A stretch of DNA of 64,000 nucleotides. It comes from Microbacterium sp. KUDC0406 (GTDB lineage Bacteria; Actinomycetota; Actinomycetes; Actinomycetales; Microbacteriaceae). Position numbers and translations under genes: made by a program. The stretch is taken from assembly GCF_021582875.1 (NCBI RefSeq), contig NZ_CP091138.1:1116001-1180000 (forward strand), read 5' to 3'. Under the pieces are notes generated by a model that did no database searches, was not told where the DNA came from, and was given only the letters and a program-made list of their open reading frames with translations. This document shows positions 31,291 through 43,068 of the stretch, in pieces; position 1 is the stretch's first letter; every line of letters starts with the position of its first letter.

Positions 31291-32223
31291 TCAGCCGCGC
31301 TTTCCGTCATCCTCACCGGTGGGACGAGAAGCGAGATAGCGCTCGAGCTCCGCTGCGATCTCATCGGCGCTGGGCAGATCCCGCTCGTCGAATCCGCCCT
31401 CGTCGGCATCCTCGGGATCGCGGCCCGCCATGTACGCGTCGTACCGGCGCTCGAGCGTGTGCACCATCTGCATCAGCTCGTCGTTGCCGTGCACCTGCTC
31501 GCCGACCCGGGCGAGATAGTCCTCCCGCCCCTCCTGCACCTCATCCATGCGGAGCACCAGCCCGGTGGCGGCCATGAGCCGGTCGGCGGCGGTGATCACC
31601 GCATCCGGATACTCGGTGTCGGCGAGGTAGTGCGGCACGAGGAGGACGAACCCCGCGACGCGGCTCCCGTGCTGGGAGAACCGGTACTCGAGCAGGTGTC
31701 CCGCCGTCGAGGGCACCTGGGTGCGCGGGCGCCACACCGAGTGCGCGACGATCAGGTCGCGCCGGTTGCCGCTCACCGTCGTTCCGATGGGGCGGGTGTG
31801 CGGGACCGGCATCGCGATCGAATGCACCCAGGACACCCCGGAGACTTCGAACTCCGCCGCGAGATCGAGCACGGCATCCGAGAACGCGTTCCATGCGAAG
31901 TCGGGCTCGTAGCCGGCGAGCAGCAGGAAGCGCTGCCCGAGGGCATCGTGCGCGAGCGAGAGCTCCAGGCGCGCCGGGCGGAACTCGGTCAGATGATCCT
32001 GATCGAACGAGACGACGGGGCGACGGGCCCGGTAGTCGAGCAGCATGTCGTTGTCGAACACGACGATCGGCCGCGGATCCGTGGTCTCCTCGAGGTGATC
32101 GATCAGGCCCGACACGGCATTGCCCGCATCGGTGAAGCCGGTGAGCAGGATCACCAGCGGAAGACCGGTCGGCACGACCGGGGCGTTCGCGACGCGTTCG
32201 TGGACGTCTCCGGTGAAGGGCAT
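31291..32223 (-). CDS. PAC2 family protein
   Basis: A 310-residue protein of the PAC2 family, related to proteasome assembly chaperones and common in actinobacteria beside sigA or proteasome genes. Conserved features are VILLTGFTDAGNAVSGLIDHL near the N-terminus, FDNDMLLDYRARRP, and the central LLLAGYEPDFAW and PHYLADTEYPDAVI stretches. The C-terminal 60 residues are acidic and helical (DEIAAELERYLASR). No enzyme activity is known. A TAGCAT -10-like box lies six bases before the ATG at 32223, which suggests a leaderless transcript. Confidence 0.88.
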   Translation of the reverse strand: MPFTGDVHERVANAPVVPTGLPLVILLTGFTDAGNAVSGLIDHLEETTDPRPIVVFDNDMLLDYRARRPVVSFDQDHLTEFRPARLELSLAHDALGQRFLLLAGYEPDFAWNAFSDAVLDLAAEFEVSGVSWVHSIAMPVPHTRPIGTTVSGNRRDLIVAHSVWRPRTQVPSTAGHLLEYRFSQHGSRVAGFVLLVPHYLADTEYPDAVITAADRLMAATGLVLRMDEVQEGREDYLARVGEQVHGNDELMQMVHTLERRYDAYMAGRDPEDADEGGFDERDLPSADEIAAELERYLASRPTGEDDGKRG

Positions 32224-32314
32224 GACTCCATGCTACGAGCCGGTCCCGGCACGGAGGCCGTGGGTCTCAAGCTGAGAGCGAACACCTGCGCCGTCGTGCC
32301 GCTGCCGGCCTGAA

Positions 32315-32320
32315 TAGGAT
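32315..32320 (+). promoter_or_regulatory. -10-like box for leaderless pepA
   Basis: TAGGAT ends six bases before the ATG of pepA at 32327. With the usual 6-7 base distance from a -10 box to the transcription start, the message would begin at or next to the start codon. There is no Shine-Dalgarno sequence. No recognisable -35 box is seen. Confidence 0.5.
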
Positions 32321-32326
32321 GGGGGC

Positions 32327-35170
<2,844 letters not shown>

Positions 35171-35266
35171 AAACTTTTTCGCGCATTGTGGAAGTCTGCT
35201 TCTGTCTCTGCGTCGTCAAGGCCACTAAGCTGAACACCACACGAACATCCTGAAGGAGACTCCGAC

Positions 35267-37042
35267 ATGAGCACATCCGTGGTCCTCCCCGCTCTCGGAG
35301 AGAGCGTCACCGAGGGTACGGTCACCCGCTGGCTCAAGCAGGTCGGCGACACCGTCGAGGCTGACGAAGGCCTCCTCGAGATCTCGACCGACAAGGTCGA
35401 CACTGAGATCCCCGCACCCGTCAGCGGCGTGCTCGAGGAGATCCTGGTCGACGAGGACGAGACGGTCGAGATCGGCGCGCTGCTCGCCCGAATCGGCGAC
35501 GGATCCGGCGCCGCTCCCGCTGGCGAGGCACCCGCCGCCGCAGAAGCCCCCGCCGCAACGGCGCCCGCCGCAGAGGCGCCCGCCGCAGAGGCGCCCGCCG
35601 CTCCGGCCCCTGCCGAAGCACCCGCCGCCGAGACTCCCGCAACGGCGCCGGCCGCTGAGGCACCGGCCGCGCCCGCGACCTCCGGCGATGCGACCGACAT
35701 CGTGCTGCCCGAGCTCGGCGAGAGCGTCACCGAGGGCACGGTCACCCGCTGGCTCAAGCAGGTCGGCGACAGCGTCGAGGTCGATGAGGCGCTCCTCGAG
35801 ATCTCGACCGACAAGGTCGACACCGAGATCCCCTCGCCGGTCGCCGGCGTGCTGCAGGAGATCGTCGCCGCAGAGGACGAGACCGTCGCCGTCGGCGCCG
35901 TGCTCGCCCGTGTCGGCTCCGGTGCTCCTGCCGCAGCCGCGCCTCAGGCCGCACCGGCACCCGAGGCCGCAGCACCGGCACCCGAGGCCGCTCCGGCGCC
36001 CACCGCAGCCGCACCGGCACCCGCACCGGCTCCGGCACCCGCCCCGGCTGCTGCGCCTGCTCCGGCTGCTGCGCCTGCTCCGGCTGCTGCGCCTGCTCCG
36101 GCTGCTGCGGCTGAGGCCCCGGGTTCGGACAACGTCTATGTCACCCCTCTCGTGCGTCGCCTGGCCGCCCAGCAGGGCGTCGACCTCGCCGCGGTGCAGG
36201 GTTCGGGCGTCGGCGGGCGCATCCGCAAGGAGGACGTCCTGAAGGCCGCCGAGGCCAAGTCGCAGGCTCCGGCCGCCGCGACCGCCGCACCGGTCGCCGC
36301 AGCACCGGCCCCGCTCGAGGTGTCGCCTCTTCGCGGCACCACGCAGAAGATGTCGCGTCTGCGCAAGGTCGTCGCCGAGCGAGCCGTGGCGTCGATGCAG
36401 CAGACCGCGCAGCTGACCACGTTCGTGGAGATCGACGTGACCGCCCTGGCCGCGTACCGCGACAGCGTGAAGGTGTCGTTCCAGCAGAAGACGGGCGACA
36501 AGCTCTCCTTCCTGCCGTTCTTCACCCTCGCCGCTGCTGAGGCTCTGCAGGCGTTCCCGATCATCAACTCGACGGTCGACGGCGACAGCATCGTCTACCC
36601 CGCCACCGAGAACATCTCGATCGCGGTCGACACCGAGCGTGGCCTGCTCACGCCGGTCGTGCGCGATGCGGCGACGAAGAACCTCGCTCAGCTGGCGCAC
36701 GAGATCGCCGATCTGGCCGCCCGCACCCGCGACAACAAGCTCAAGCCGGACGAGCTCGCAGGAGGCACCTTCACGGTGACCAACACGGGTTCGCGCGGCG
36801 CGCTGTTCGACACCCCGCTGGTGTTCCTTCCGCAGTCCGCGATTCTCGGCACCGGCACGGTCTTCAAGCGCCCCGGCGTCGTGACCGTCGACGGTGCGGA
36901 CGCGATCGCCGTGCGGTCGTACGTGTACTTCGCGATCTCGTACGACCACCGGATCATCGACGGCGCCGACGCAGCCCGCTTCCTCGGTGCGGTCAAGGCC
37001 CGCCTCGAGGCGGCGGACTTCGCCGCGCAGCTGGGAGCGTAA
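35267..37042 (+). CDS. sucB: Dihydrolipoamide acyltransferase (E2) with two lipoyl domains
   Basis: A 591-residue E2 component of the 2-oxoglutarate and/or pyruvate dehydrogenase complex. Two lipoyl domains carry lipoate on Lys43 and Lys183 (both [12 protein letters not shown]), each followed by an Ala/Pro linker. The E3-binding domain is at about 290-326 ([20 protein letters not shown]), and the catalytic domain runs to the end with [15 protein letters not shown] (HRxxDG). AAGGAG precedes the ATG. In actinobacteria such an E2 (DlaT/AceF) often serves both complexes; aceE is also in this window but no sucA. The linker contains an exact 18-base tandem repeat. Confidence 0.93.
   Translation: MSTSVVLPALGESVTEGTVTRWLKQVGDTVEADEGLLEISTDKVDTEIPAPVSGVLEEILVDEDETVEIGALLARIGDGSGAAPAGEAPAAAEAPAATAPAAEAPAAEAPAAPAPAEAPAAETPATAPAAEAPAAPATSGDATDIVLPELGESVTEGTVTRWLKQVGDSVEVDEALLEISTDKVDTEIPSPVAGVLQEIVAAEDETVAVGAVLARVGSGAPAAAAPQAAPAPEAAAPAPEAAPAPTAAAPAPAPAPAPAPAAAPAPAAAPAPAAAPAPAAAAEAPGSDNVYVTPLVRRLAAQQGVDLAAVQGSGVGGRIRKEDVLKAAEAKSQAPAAATAAPVAAAPAPLEVSPLRGTTQKMSRLRKVVAERAVASMQQTAQLTTFVEIDVTALAAYRDSVKVSFQQKTGDKLSFLPFFTLAAAEALQAFPIINSTVDGDSIVYPATENISIAVDTERGLLTPVVRDAATKNLAQLAHEIADLAARTRDNKLKPDELAGGTFTVTNTGSRGALFDTPLVFLPQSAILGTGTVFKRPGVVTVDGADAIAVRSYVYFAISYDHRIIDGADAARFLGAVKARLEAADFAAQLGA
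36044..36108 (+). repeat. 18-base tandem repeat in the E2 linker
   Basis: The unit CCGGCTGCTGCGCCTGCT is repeated exactly at 36044-36061, 36062-36079 and 36080-36097, with a fourth partial copy to 36108. It encodes the repeated hexapeptide PAAAPA in the flexible linker, so copy number can change without a frameshift. Confidence 0.9.
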
Positions 37043-37045
37043 CAG

Positions 37046-38372
37046 TCACGAAGGCCCTGGCTGGTCCGCGACGGCATAGACGTCGCGGACCAGCCATTCG
37101 TCTTTCTGGCGGAGCAGCACGAGGATCTGCTGCTCCTGATCCGGTGCGCCCAGGCGGATGACCGCGATGTCGCCATAGGAATCCACGAGTGAGGCCGAGT
37201 CACCGGCGTCGGCATCCTCGACTGCGGTGAGCACGGCCGAAGCCGACCCGTCGACGACTGCGGAGCTGCAGCGATCGTCCCGATCGCGCACGCATCGCTC
37301 GATCCGTTTCACAAGAGCCGGCGCCGCCTCGACGGGATCCTCGGTCCTCACCGTCTCCGACGGCGCCGCCGAGGCCGTCGGAACGACACTCCGCTGCGCC
37401 TCGGCGGTCTCACGAGCACCCTGAGCGGATGCGGGCGCATCGCCGTCTGCGGCCGGCCACAGCAGACCGGCGCCCAGCACGATCGCCGCGGCGGCCGCAC
37501 CGATCAGGAGAGGTCGCCGTCGCGTGGGACGCCCCGTTCCGGCATCCCGTCCGACCATCCGTCGCTCACCCGTCGCGCGGCCGCGGCGTCTCCGCGACGA
37601 CAGGCTTCTCCTCAGGGCGCCCACGCGCTCGGTCGCGAGGGCGAACCGCTCCGCCATCCGCGCGAGACGTCCCGCGCCGTCGTCGTCCTGCAGCTCGGCG
37701 GCCGCCGGGAACCGCTCGGCGACGACGGTCCCGGCGGCCGTCGGCGCGAACACCTCGCGCCGCAACGGCCGCGGGGCGGCGAGCTCGGTCAGCTCGGACT
37801 CCCATCGTTCGATTCGTCGAAGTGCCGCACGAGGATCCGCCAGACCCGACTCGATCTCGGCCAGCACCCGCTCCAGACCGCGATCGGCTGCACCGGCACG
37901 GACGCGTGAGATGAGCGCACTCGCTCCCTCCGCCGCCGGTCTCGCCGGCGCCGAGGACGAACACCGGCCGGCCGCCGTCTGTCACCCACCAGGAACCCGG
38001 AAGCGGGCTGCCGCCCAGCTCGACCAGACCACGCAGCAGGCTGCCGACGAGGGTGACGCTCTCGCCCGTCGTCAGCGGCTGCTCGGCGGCGGCTCGTCTT
38101 CCCAGGAAGATCCCGATGCGCTCGGTGCACCACGGCAGCAGAAGATCCGTCCCGCCGGCGCGGCGGACGAGATCGAGTGGGGCCGCGACATGCTCCGCAC
38201 CGCTGTACGTCCAGATGGGATCGCCGGCGAAGCCGCCGGCGTCCGCTCTGACCCGCACCTCATCGCCGTCGGCGACCAGCTCGCCGGCGAACGGGCCCTC
38301 GGTGCCGTCCAGCATCCGTATCCGTCGATGCACGCCTGCGACCAGTTCGTCGGAGGAGCTGTTCTCGGTCAT
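37046..38372 (-). CDS. Conserved unknown membrane-anchored protein, frameshifted
   Basis: I do not recognise this protein. The N-terminal soluble part (TENSSSDELVAGVHRRIRMLD, a beta-rich domain of about 150 residues ending near PVFVLGAGETGG) runs into a helical region (ALISRVRAGAADRGLERVLAEIESGLADPRAALRRIERWE), then one transmembrane helix (RPLLIGAAAAAIVLGAGLLWP), an Ala/Ser/Thr-rich linker and a C-terminal domain with two cysteines (RIERCVRDRDDRCSSAVVDG). One extra base near 37922-37938 splits it; corrected length is about 441 residues. The topology suggests an inner cytoplasmic and an outer domain, perhaps sensing or division related, but nothing proves this. It is convergent with the E2 gene. 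Confidence 0.6.
37059..37095. terminator. Hairpin after the E2 gene, inside the convergent gene's 3' end
   Basis: The 15-bp stem GGCTGGTCCGCGACG / CGTCGCGGACCAGCC has a 7-base loop. It starts 17 bases after the E2 stop and lies entirely within the last codons of the convergent unknown gene (encoding WLVRDVYAVADQP). It can terminate E2 transcription. Confidence 0.7.
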
Positions 38373-38494
38373 GCCCCCATCACAGCGCAGCGCCGCATCG
38401 CTCTGCCGCCGGATTCCCCGTCCTGTGGAGGGATCGCGCCTCTCCCGGGGCTGTGGACGCCGAGTGACGGCGACTGCGGAGCCCACGCGACCGG

Positions 38495-38500
38495 TAGGCT
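38495..38500 (+). promoter_or_regulatory. -10-like box for a leaderless DUF4191 gene
   Basis: TAGGCT ends seven bases before the ATG at 38508, with no ribosome binding site between. The spacing predicts transcription starting at the start codon. Confidence 0.5.
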
Positions 38501-38507
38501 GGTACCC

Positions 38508-39218
38508 ATGGCAAAGCGTGATTCCGCACCCGAGAAGCGACCCGGGTTCTTCTCCCAGCTGAAGTCCCTGTTCCGCTTCACGCGCGAGATCTACGGCTGG
38601 CTCCCCTGGGCCCAGGCCGCGATCGTCGTCGGTGGCGTGCTGATCGGTCTGATCCTCGGCTACCTGATCCCGCCGGGAGGCGTGTTCGCGATCATCCTCT
38701 GGGGCGTCACCGGCCTGATGCTCGGTCTGCTCGGCGCGATGATGCTGATGACACGGCTTTCCACGAGCGCGATGTATCAGAAGATCGACGGCATGCCCGG
38801 TGCGAGCGGCCACGTGCTCTCCACCAGCCTCGGGCGCAACTGGCAGGCCTCCGACACTCCGGCCGGAATCAACCCCAAGACCCAGGAAGCCGTCTACCGT
38901 GCAGTCGGCCGTGGCGGCGTCGTCGTCGTCGGCGAGGGCGCCCGCGGACGTCTGACGCGCCTCGTGAACGAGGAGCGCTCCAAGGCCCAGCGCGTGGCGA
39001 CCGGCGTTCCTGTCACTGTGCTCTACGTCGGGCACGGCGAGGATGAGGTGCAGATCAAGGATCTCGCGAAGACCATCAAGAAGCTGCCGAAGAAGATCGA
39101 CAAGGCGACCATGGCCGCCGTGATCAAGCGCATCGAATCGGTCTCGCAGTCCGTCACATCGCTGCCGATCCCGAAGGGCGTCGATCCGATGAAGGCCCGC
39201 GCGCAGCGTCCGCGCTGA
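38508..39218 (+). CDS. DUF4191 membrane protein
   Basis: A 236-residue protein of DUF4191, the family of M. tuberculosis Rv2219. A basic N-terminus (AKRDSAPEKRPGFFSQLKSLFRF) leads to two transmembrane helices (WAQAAIVVGGVLIGLILGYL and IILWGVTGLMLGLLGAMMLM), followed by a cytoplasmic alpha/beta domain with AVGRGGVVVVGEGARGRLTRLV and a Lys-rich end (KTIKKLPKKIDKATMAAVIK). The function is unknown, but the gene is conserved between lipoate/E2 genes and glnA in actinobacteria. Here the lipB and lipA genes that usually precede it are absent. A strong bidirectional terminator follows. Confidence 0.88.
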   Translation: MAKRDSAPEKRPGFFSQLKSLFRFTREIYGWLPWAQAAIVVGGVLIGLILGYLIPPGGVFAIILWGVTGLMLGLLGAMMLMTRLSTSAMYQKIDGMPGASGHVLSTSLGRNWQASDTPAGINPKTQEAVYRAVGRGGVVVVGEGARGRLTRLVNEERSKAQRVATGVPVTVLYVGHGEDEVQIKDLAKTIKKLPKKIDKATMAAVIKRIESVSQSVTSLPIPKGVDPMKARAQRPR

Positions 39219-39246
39219 GCGCTCCGTCCGCCCGCGGACGCGGAAT

Positions 39247-39286
39247 CACGAGGAAGGCACCGTCTGCGGACGGTGCCTTCCTCGTG
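39247..39286. terminator. Bidirectional terminator between DUF4191 and rimK
   Basis: A perfect 18-bp stem, CACGAGGAAGGCACCGTC / GACGGTGCCTTCCTCGTG, with a TGCG loop. It fills the gap between the convergent genes and ends at the rimK stop codon. Confidence 0.88.
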
Positions 39287-40474
39287 TCACTCTCCGAGCG
39301 GCTGCTTGGGCAGGCGGCGCACCTTCGCCCGCCGGCGGGGGCGCTCCGGGATCATGGAGCGCATCTCGTCGAGCCTGCCGAAGCACAGCAGCCGGTCCTC
39401 CGCCTCCAGCACGACGTGCTTGCGCGGATTCGGGATCACGTTCACCCCGCGGTGCAGGGTGAGTACGGTGATGTCGCGATCCCACAGTCCGAGGTCTCCG
39501 AGCGGCTTGCCGACCTGCTCCGCCCCCGAGTGCATCACCAGTTCGGCCACGCCGTAGCCGGTGGAGACGCTCAACCGCTGCCGGACGTCGATGTCCGGGA
39601 AGGCCACCTGCTCGGAGATGTAGTCGATGATGGCACCCGCGACGTCGAGCTTGGTCGCCGCCTCGATGCCCTGCAGACCGGGTGATGAATTCACCTCCAT
39701 CACCAGCGGGCCGTCATCGCCCTCGAGCATGTCGACTCCGGCGACCCGCAGGCCCATGATCTGCGCGGCGCGCACAGCGGTCTGCTCGTACACGGGATCG
39801 AGGGTGACCGGCTCCACCCGCCCGCCGCGGTGCACGTTGGAGCGGAACTCGTCGCCGTCGGCGACGCGGCGCATGGCAGCGACCACGCGTCCGCCCACCA
39901 CCAAGGCGCGGATGTCGCGCCCGCGCGACTCCGCGATGAACTTCTGGATCAGCACGTTCTGCTTGGTCGAGTGCAGCGTCTCGATGATCGCCTCGGCCAC
40001 CTTCACCTGCGGCGCGAGGATCACGCCGATGCCCTGGGTGCCCTCCAGCAGCTTGATGACCACCGGCGCACCGCCGACCCGCTCGATCGCCGGACGCACG
40101 TCGGCACGATTGCGCACGAACGCCGTCGCCGGCATGGCGATGTTGTGCCGGGAGAGGATCTGGTTGGCGCGCAGCTTGTCCCGGGCGCTGGAGATGCCGT
40201 TCGCCGTGTTCGGCGTGTACACGTCCATCTGCTCGAACTGGCGCACCACGGCGGTGCCGAAATAAGTGATCGAATTCCCGATGCGCGGAAGGATCGCGTC
40301 GTAGTCGCTGAGCTGTCGACCCCGGTAGAACAGGTCGGGCGTCTCCGCCGTGAGGTCGATGGCGAAACGCAGGGTGTTGAGCACCTTGACGTTGTGTCCG
40401 CGCTGCTGCGCAGCCGCGCGAAGACGCTGGGTGGAGTACGACTGCGGCGCACGGGAGAGGACGGCGATCTTCAA
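39287..40474 (-). CDS. rimK: RimK family ATP-grasp alpha-L-glutamate ligase with a TrkA-C-like tail
   Basis: A 395-residue ATP-grasp ligase. Residues 1-290 match RimK, which adds glutamates to the C-terminus of ribosomal protein S6 or makes poly-glutamate: SRAPQSYSTQRLRAAA, PRIGNSITYFGTAVVRQFE, VIKLLEGTQGIGVILA, FIAESRGRDIRALVVGG and the metal-binding VDMLEGDDGPLVMEVNSSPGLQGIE. The last 90 residues (LSVSTGYGVAELVMHSGAEQ ... HRGVNVIPNPRKHVVLEAEDRLLCFG) look like an RCK-C/TrkA-C ligand-binding domain, an extra domain relative to E. coli RimK. It is divergent from the RimB-like protease gene, its usual partner. Confidence 0.92.
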   Translation of the reverse strand: MKIAVLSRAPQSYSTQRLRAAAQQRGHNVKVLNTLRFAIDLTAETPDLFYRGRQLSDYDAILPRIGNSITYFGTAVVRQFEQMDVYTPNTANGISSARDKLRANQILSRHNIAMPATAFVRNRADVRPAIERVGGAPVVIKLLEGTQGIGVILAPQVKVAEAIIETLHSTKQNVLIQKFIAESRGRDIRALVVGGRVVAAMRRVADGDEFRSNVHRGGRVEPVTLDPVYEQTAVRAAQIMGLRVAGVDMLEGDDGPLVMEVNSSPGLQGIEAATKLDVAGAIIDYISEQVAFPDIDVRQRLSVSTGYGVAELVMHSGAEQVGKPLGDLGLWDRDITVLTLHRGVNVIPNPRKHVVLEAEDRLLCFGRLDEMRSMIPERPRRRAKVRRLPKQPLGE

Positions 40475-40499
40475 CGGGGATTCCTGCCAGGATGTAGGG

Positions 40500-40979
40500 A
40501 TGGGTCGGTCTTCTCATTCAAACACGCTGACCGGGTGGCGTGAATGGATCGGCCTGCCCGACCTCGGAGTCGAGTGGATCAAGGCGAAGATCGACACCGG
40601 CGCGCGGACCTCGTCACTGCACGCCTTCGACGTCGAGGAGTTCCGGCGCGACGGTGCGGACTGGGTGCGGTTCCGGGTGAATCCCTGGCAGGACACCTCG
40701 GCCGACGCGGTGCTCGCCGAGTGCCCGGTGCACGACCGCCGTGAGGTGCGCAGCTCGTCGGGGCACGCCGAGACGCGTCTGGTCGTCAGACTGCGTGTGC
40801 GTCTGGTCGACCACGAGGTCACCGCTGAGGTCACGCTGACCAACCGCGATGAGATGGGCTTCCGCATGCTCATCGGCCGAGAGGCGCTGCGACGCGGGTA
40901 CGTCGTCGATCCGGCACGGTCCTTCCTCGGCGGACGAGCGCCCAAGGAGACGCGCCGACGCAACCGCGGCAAGGACTGA
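40500..40979 (+). CDS. RimB-like ATP-dependent zinc protease family protein (retropepsin fold)
   Basis: A 159-residue protein matching the family annotated as ATP-dependent zinc protease or RimB. The aspartic-protease-like motif is WIKAKIDTGARTSSLHA (DTGA), and the C-terminal part has LTNRDEMGFRMLIGREALRRGYVVDPARSFLGG, strongly conserved in the family. In bacteria such genes pair with rimK, and RimB has been shown to cut added glutamates, so this may regulate the neighbouring RimK's products. It is separated from rimK by only 25 bases in divergent orientation. The start is ATG 40500. Confidence 0.88.
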   Translation: MGRSSHSNTLTGWREWIGLPDLGVEWIKAKIDTGARTSSLHAFDVEEFRRDGADWVRFRVNPWQDTSADAVLAECPVHDRREVRSSSGHAETRLVVRLRVRLVDHEVTAEVTLTNRDEMGFRMLIGREALRRGYVVDPARSFLGGRAPKETRRRNRGKD

Positions 40980-41408
40980 TCAGGTGCGGATGAGAACCAG
41001 GCCGGATGCCTTGTCGTGCAGACCGCGCTGATCCGCATCCCAGATCACCGCAGGGATGACCAGGACGAGCAGCACGGTGCGGACGATCGGGCGCCAGAAG
41101 CCCGGCCAGCCGCCGCCCAGCCGCATCACGCGCATGCCGAGGATGCGGTGCCCCGGGCTCCCGCCCGCGGTCGGGATGAAGACGATCTGCAGCACGGCGA
41201 ACACCATCATCGGCGCGAACTGGCGCCATCCGGCCTCGGCCGGCAGCTGGAACTGGTCGTAACCGAGGAAGCCGACGGCGATGATCGTCGCGGCCGCATA
41301 GTCGATCAGCAGCGCCCCGATCCGTCGTCCGACGCGAGCGATGCTGCCATGCCCCGTCTGCGGCATTCCGAGGCGCTCGCCGGGGTACGTGTTCACAGCA
41401 TCCGTCAC
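40980..41408 (-). CDS. RDD family membrane protein
   Basis: A 142-residue protein with the RDD-type pattern: GRRIGALLIDYAAATIIAVGFL (helix 1 with the conserved Asp), FAPMMVFAVLQIVFIPTAGGSPGHRILGMRV (helix 2 with the GxSxGxRxxG motif) and GFWRPIVRTVLLVLVIPAVIW (helix 3). The function is unknown; the family includes Na+/H+ antiporter-like and stress proteins. The gene is next to glnA in M. tuberculosis too (Rv2219A). It begins with GTG at 41408 and is convergent with the RimB-like gene, whose stop is directly adjacent. Confidence 0.88.
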   Translation of the reverse strand: MTDAVNTYPGERLGMPQTGHGSIARVGRRIGALLIDYAAATIIAVGFLGYDQFQLPAEAGWRQFAPMMVFAVLQIVFIPTAGGSPGHRILGMRVMRLGGGWPGFWRPIVRTVLLVLVIPAVIWDADQRGLHDKASGLVLIRT

Positions 41409-41465
41409 GCTTCCAGCCTATTGCCGGCGCATCCGGCGGGACGAACCGAGGCTCAGGTGCCGCCT

Positions 41466-41503
41466 GTAACATGCTCGAAACACGGCAGACACGGCGGGGA
41501 AAC
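41466..41503 (+). promoter_or_regulatory. GlnR-type box upstream of glnA
   Basis: GTAAC-N6-GAAAC-N6-GACAC-N6-GAAAC is present with exact 6-base spacing. It matches the published actinobacterial GlnR consensus gTnAC-n6-GaAAC-n6-GtnAC-n6-GaAAC at all but one conserved base (GACAC). The site ends 62 bases before the glnA ATG. GlnR is an OmpR-type nitrogen regulator; its gene is not in this window. Confidence 0.78.
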
Positions 41504-41565
41504 CGCCCCTCCGTAACCTGCCTCGTGGGCCGAGTCCCCCGAAATCCCTTCCACAGGAGTGCTAC

Positions 41566-42990
41566 ATGTTCAGTGAACCGTCCGAGCTGCTCGCGTACAT
41601 CAAGGAGAACGACGTCAAGTTCCTTGACATCCGCTTCACCGACCTGCCCGGTGTGCAGCAGCACTTCAACATCCCGGCCTCCACGGTCGACGAGGACTTC
41701 TTCCGGGACGGACAGCTCTTCGACGGCTCCTCGATCCGCGGCTTCGCCTCGATCCACGAGTCCGACATGCAGCTCATCCCCGACGTGACGACCGCGTACA
41801 TCGATCCGTTCCGCGAGGCGAGCACCATCGTCATGGTGTTCGACATCTACAACCCGCGCACCGGCGAGATCTACAGCAAGGACCCGCGTCAGGTCGCGAA
41901 GAAGGCCGAGAAGTATCTGGCTTCCACGGGGATCGCCGACACCGCCTACTTCGCCCCCGAGGCCGAGTTCTACATCTTCGACGAGGTGCGCTACTCGGTC
42001 ACCTCGGGCGAGAGCTTCTACAAGGTCGACTCCGAGGAGGCCGCGTGGAACTCCGGCCGCGAGGAAGAGGGCGGCAACCTCGGCAACAAGACACCCTTCA
42101 AGGGCGGCTACTTCCCGGTCTCCCCCGTGGACAAGACCGCCGACCTGCGCGACGACATCACGCTGCGCCTGATCGACGCGGGCTTCCACCTGGAGCGCTC
42201 GCACCACGAGGTGGGCACCGCAGGTCAGCAGGAGATCAACTACCGCTTCGACACCATGGTGCACGCGGCCGACGACATCCTGAAGTTCAAGTACATCGTC
42301 AAGAACACCGCCGAGGAGTGGGGCAAGACCGTCACGTTCATGCCGAAGCCGCTGTTCGGCGACAACGGCTCGGGCATGCACACGCACCAGTCGCTCTGGC
42401 TGGAGGGCAAGCCGCTGTTCTTCGACGAGAACGGCTACGGCCAGCTCAGCGACACGGCGCGCTGGTACATCGGCGGTCTGCTCAAGCACGCGCATGCCGT
42501 GCTCGCCTTCACCAACCCGACCCTGAACAGCTACCACCGTCTGGTGAAGCATTTCGAGGCGCCGGTGAACCTGGCCTACTCCGCCGGCAACCGCTCCGCC
42601 GCGATCCGCATCCCGCTGACCGGTTCGAACCCGAAGGCCAAGCGCATCGAATTCCGCGTTCCGGATGCCTCAGGCAACCCGTACCTCGCGTTCGCCGCGC
42701 AGCTGATGGCCGGCCTGGACGGCATCCGCAACCGCATCGAGCCGATGGAGCCGATCGACAAGGACCTCTACGAGCTGCCGCCGGAGGAGGCCAAGAACAT
42801 CCCGCAGGTGCCGAACTCGCTGCTGGACTCGCTCGAGGCGCTCCGCGCCGACCACGACTTCCTGCTCGAGGGCGGCGTGTTCACCCAGGAGCTCATCGAC
42901 ACCTGGATCGACTACAAGTACAACAACGAGATCCTGCCGATGGCCCAGCGCCCGCACCCGTACGAGTTCGAGCTCTACTACGGCGTCTGA
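41566..42990 (+). CDS. glnA: Glutamine synthetase type I
   Basis: A 474-residue dodecameric enzyme making glutamine from glutamate, ammonia and ATP. Family signatures are [18 protein letters not shown], the ATP-binding [32 protein letters not shown] and [14 protein letters not shown]. The adenylylation site is conserved as [15 protein letters not shown] (about Tyr402), consistent with a GSI-beta enzyme controlled by GlnE, encoded 2.4 kb downstream. AGGAG precedes the ATG, and a GlnR-type box lies upstream. It ends at a strong hairpin. Confidence 0.97.
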   Translation: MFSEPSELLAYIKENDVKFLDIRFTDLPGVQQHFNIPASTVDEDFFRDGQLFDGSSIRGFASIHESDMQLIPDVTTAYIDPFREASTIVMVFDIYNPRTGEIYSKDPRQVAKKAEKYLASTGIADTAYFAPEAEFYIFDEVRYSVTSGESFYKVDSEEAAWNSGREEEGGNLGNKTPFKGGYFPVSPVDKTADLRDDITLRLIDAGFHLERSHHEVGTAGQQEINYRFDTMVHAADDILKFKYIVKNTAEEWGKTVTFMPKPLFGDNGSGMHTHQSLWLEGKPLFFDENGYGQLSDTARWYIGGLLKHAHAVLAFTNPTLNSYHRLVKHFEAPVNLAYSAGNRSAAIRIPLTGSNPKAKRIEFRVPDASGNPYLAFAAQLMAGLDGIRNRIEPMEPIDKDLYELPPEEAKNIPQVPNSLLDSLEALRADHDFLLEGGVFTQELIDTWIDYKYNNEILPMAQRPHPYEFELYYGV

Positions 42991-43008
42991 ACGCCGCTCG
43001 GATCACGC

Positions 43009-43043
43009 GAATGCCCTGCCTCCCGCTCGGAGGCGGGGCATTC
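43009..43043 (+). terminator. Terminator after glnA
   Basis: A 15-bp stem GAATGCCCTGCCTCC / GGAGGCGGGGCATTC (one G-T pair) with a CGCTC loop, 19 bases after the glnA stop and before the next gene. Confidence 0.85.
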
Positions 43044-43068
43044 CCATAGGGTCGTCTAGGAGGAACAT

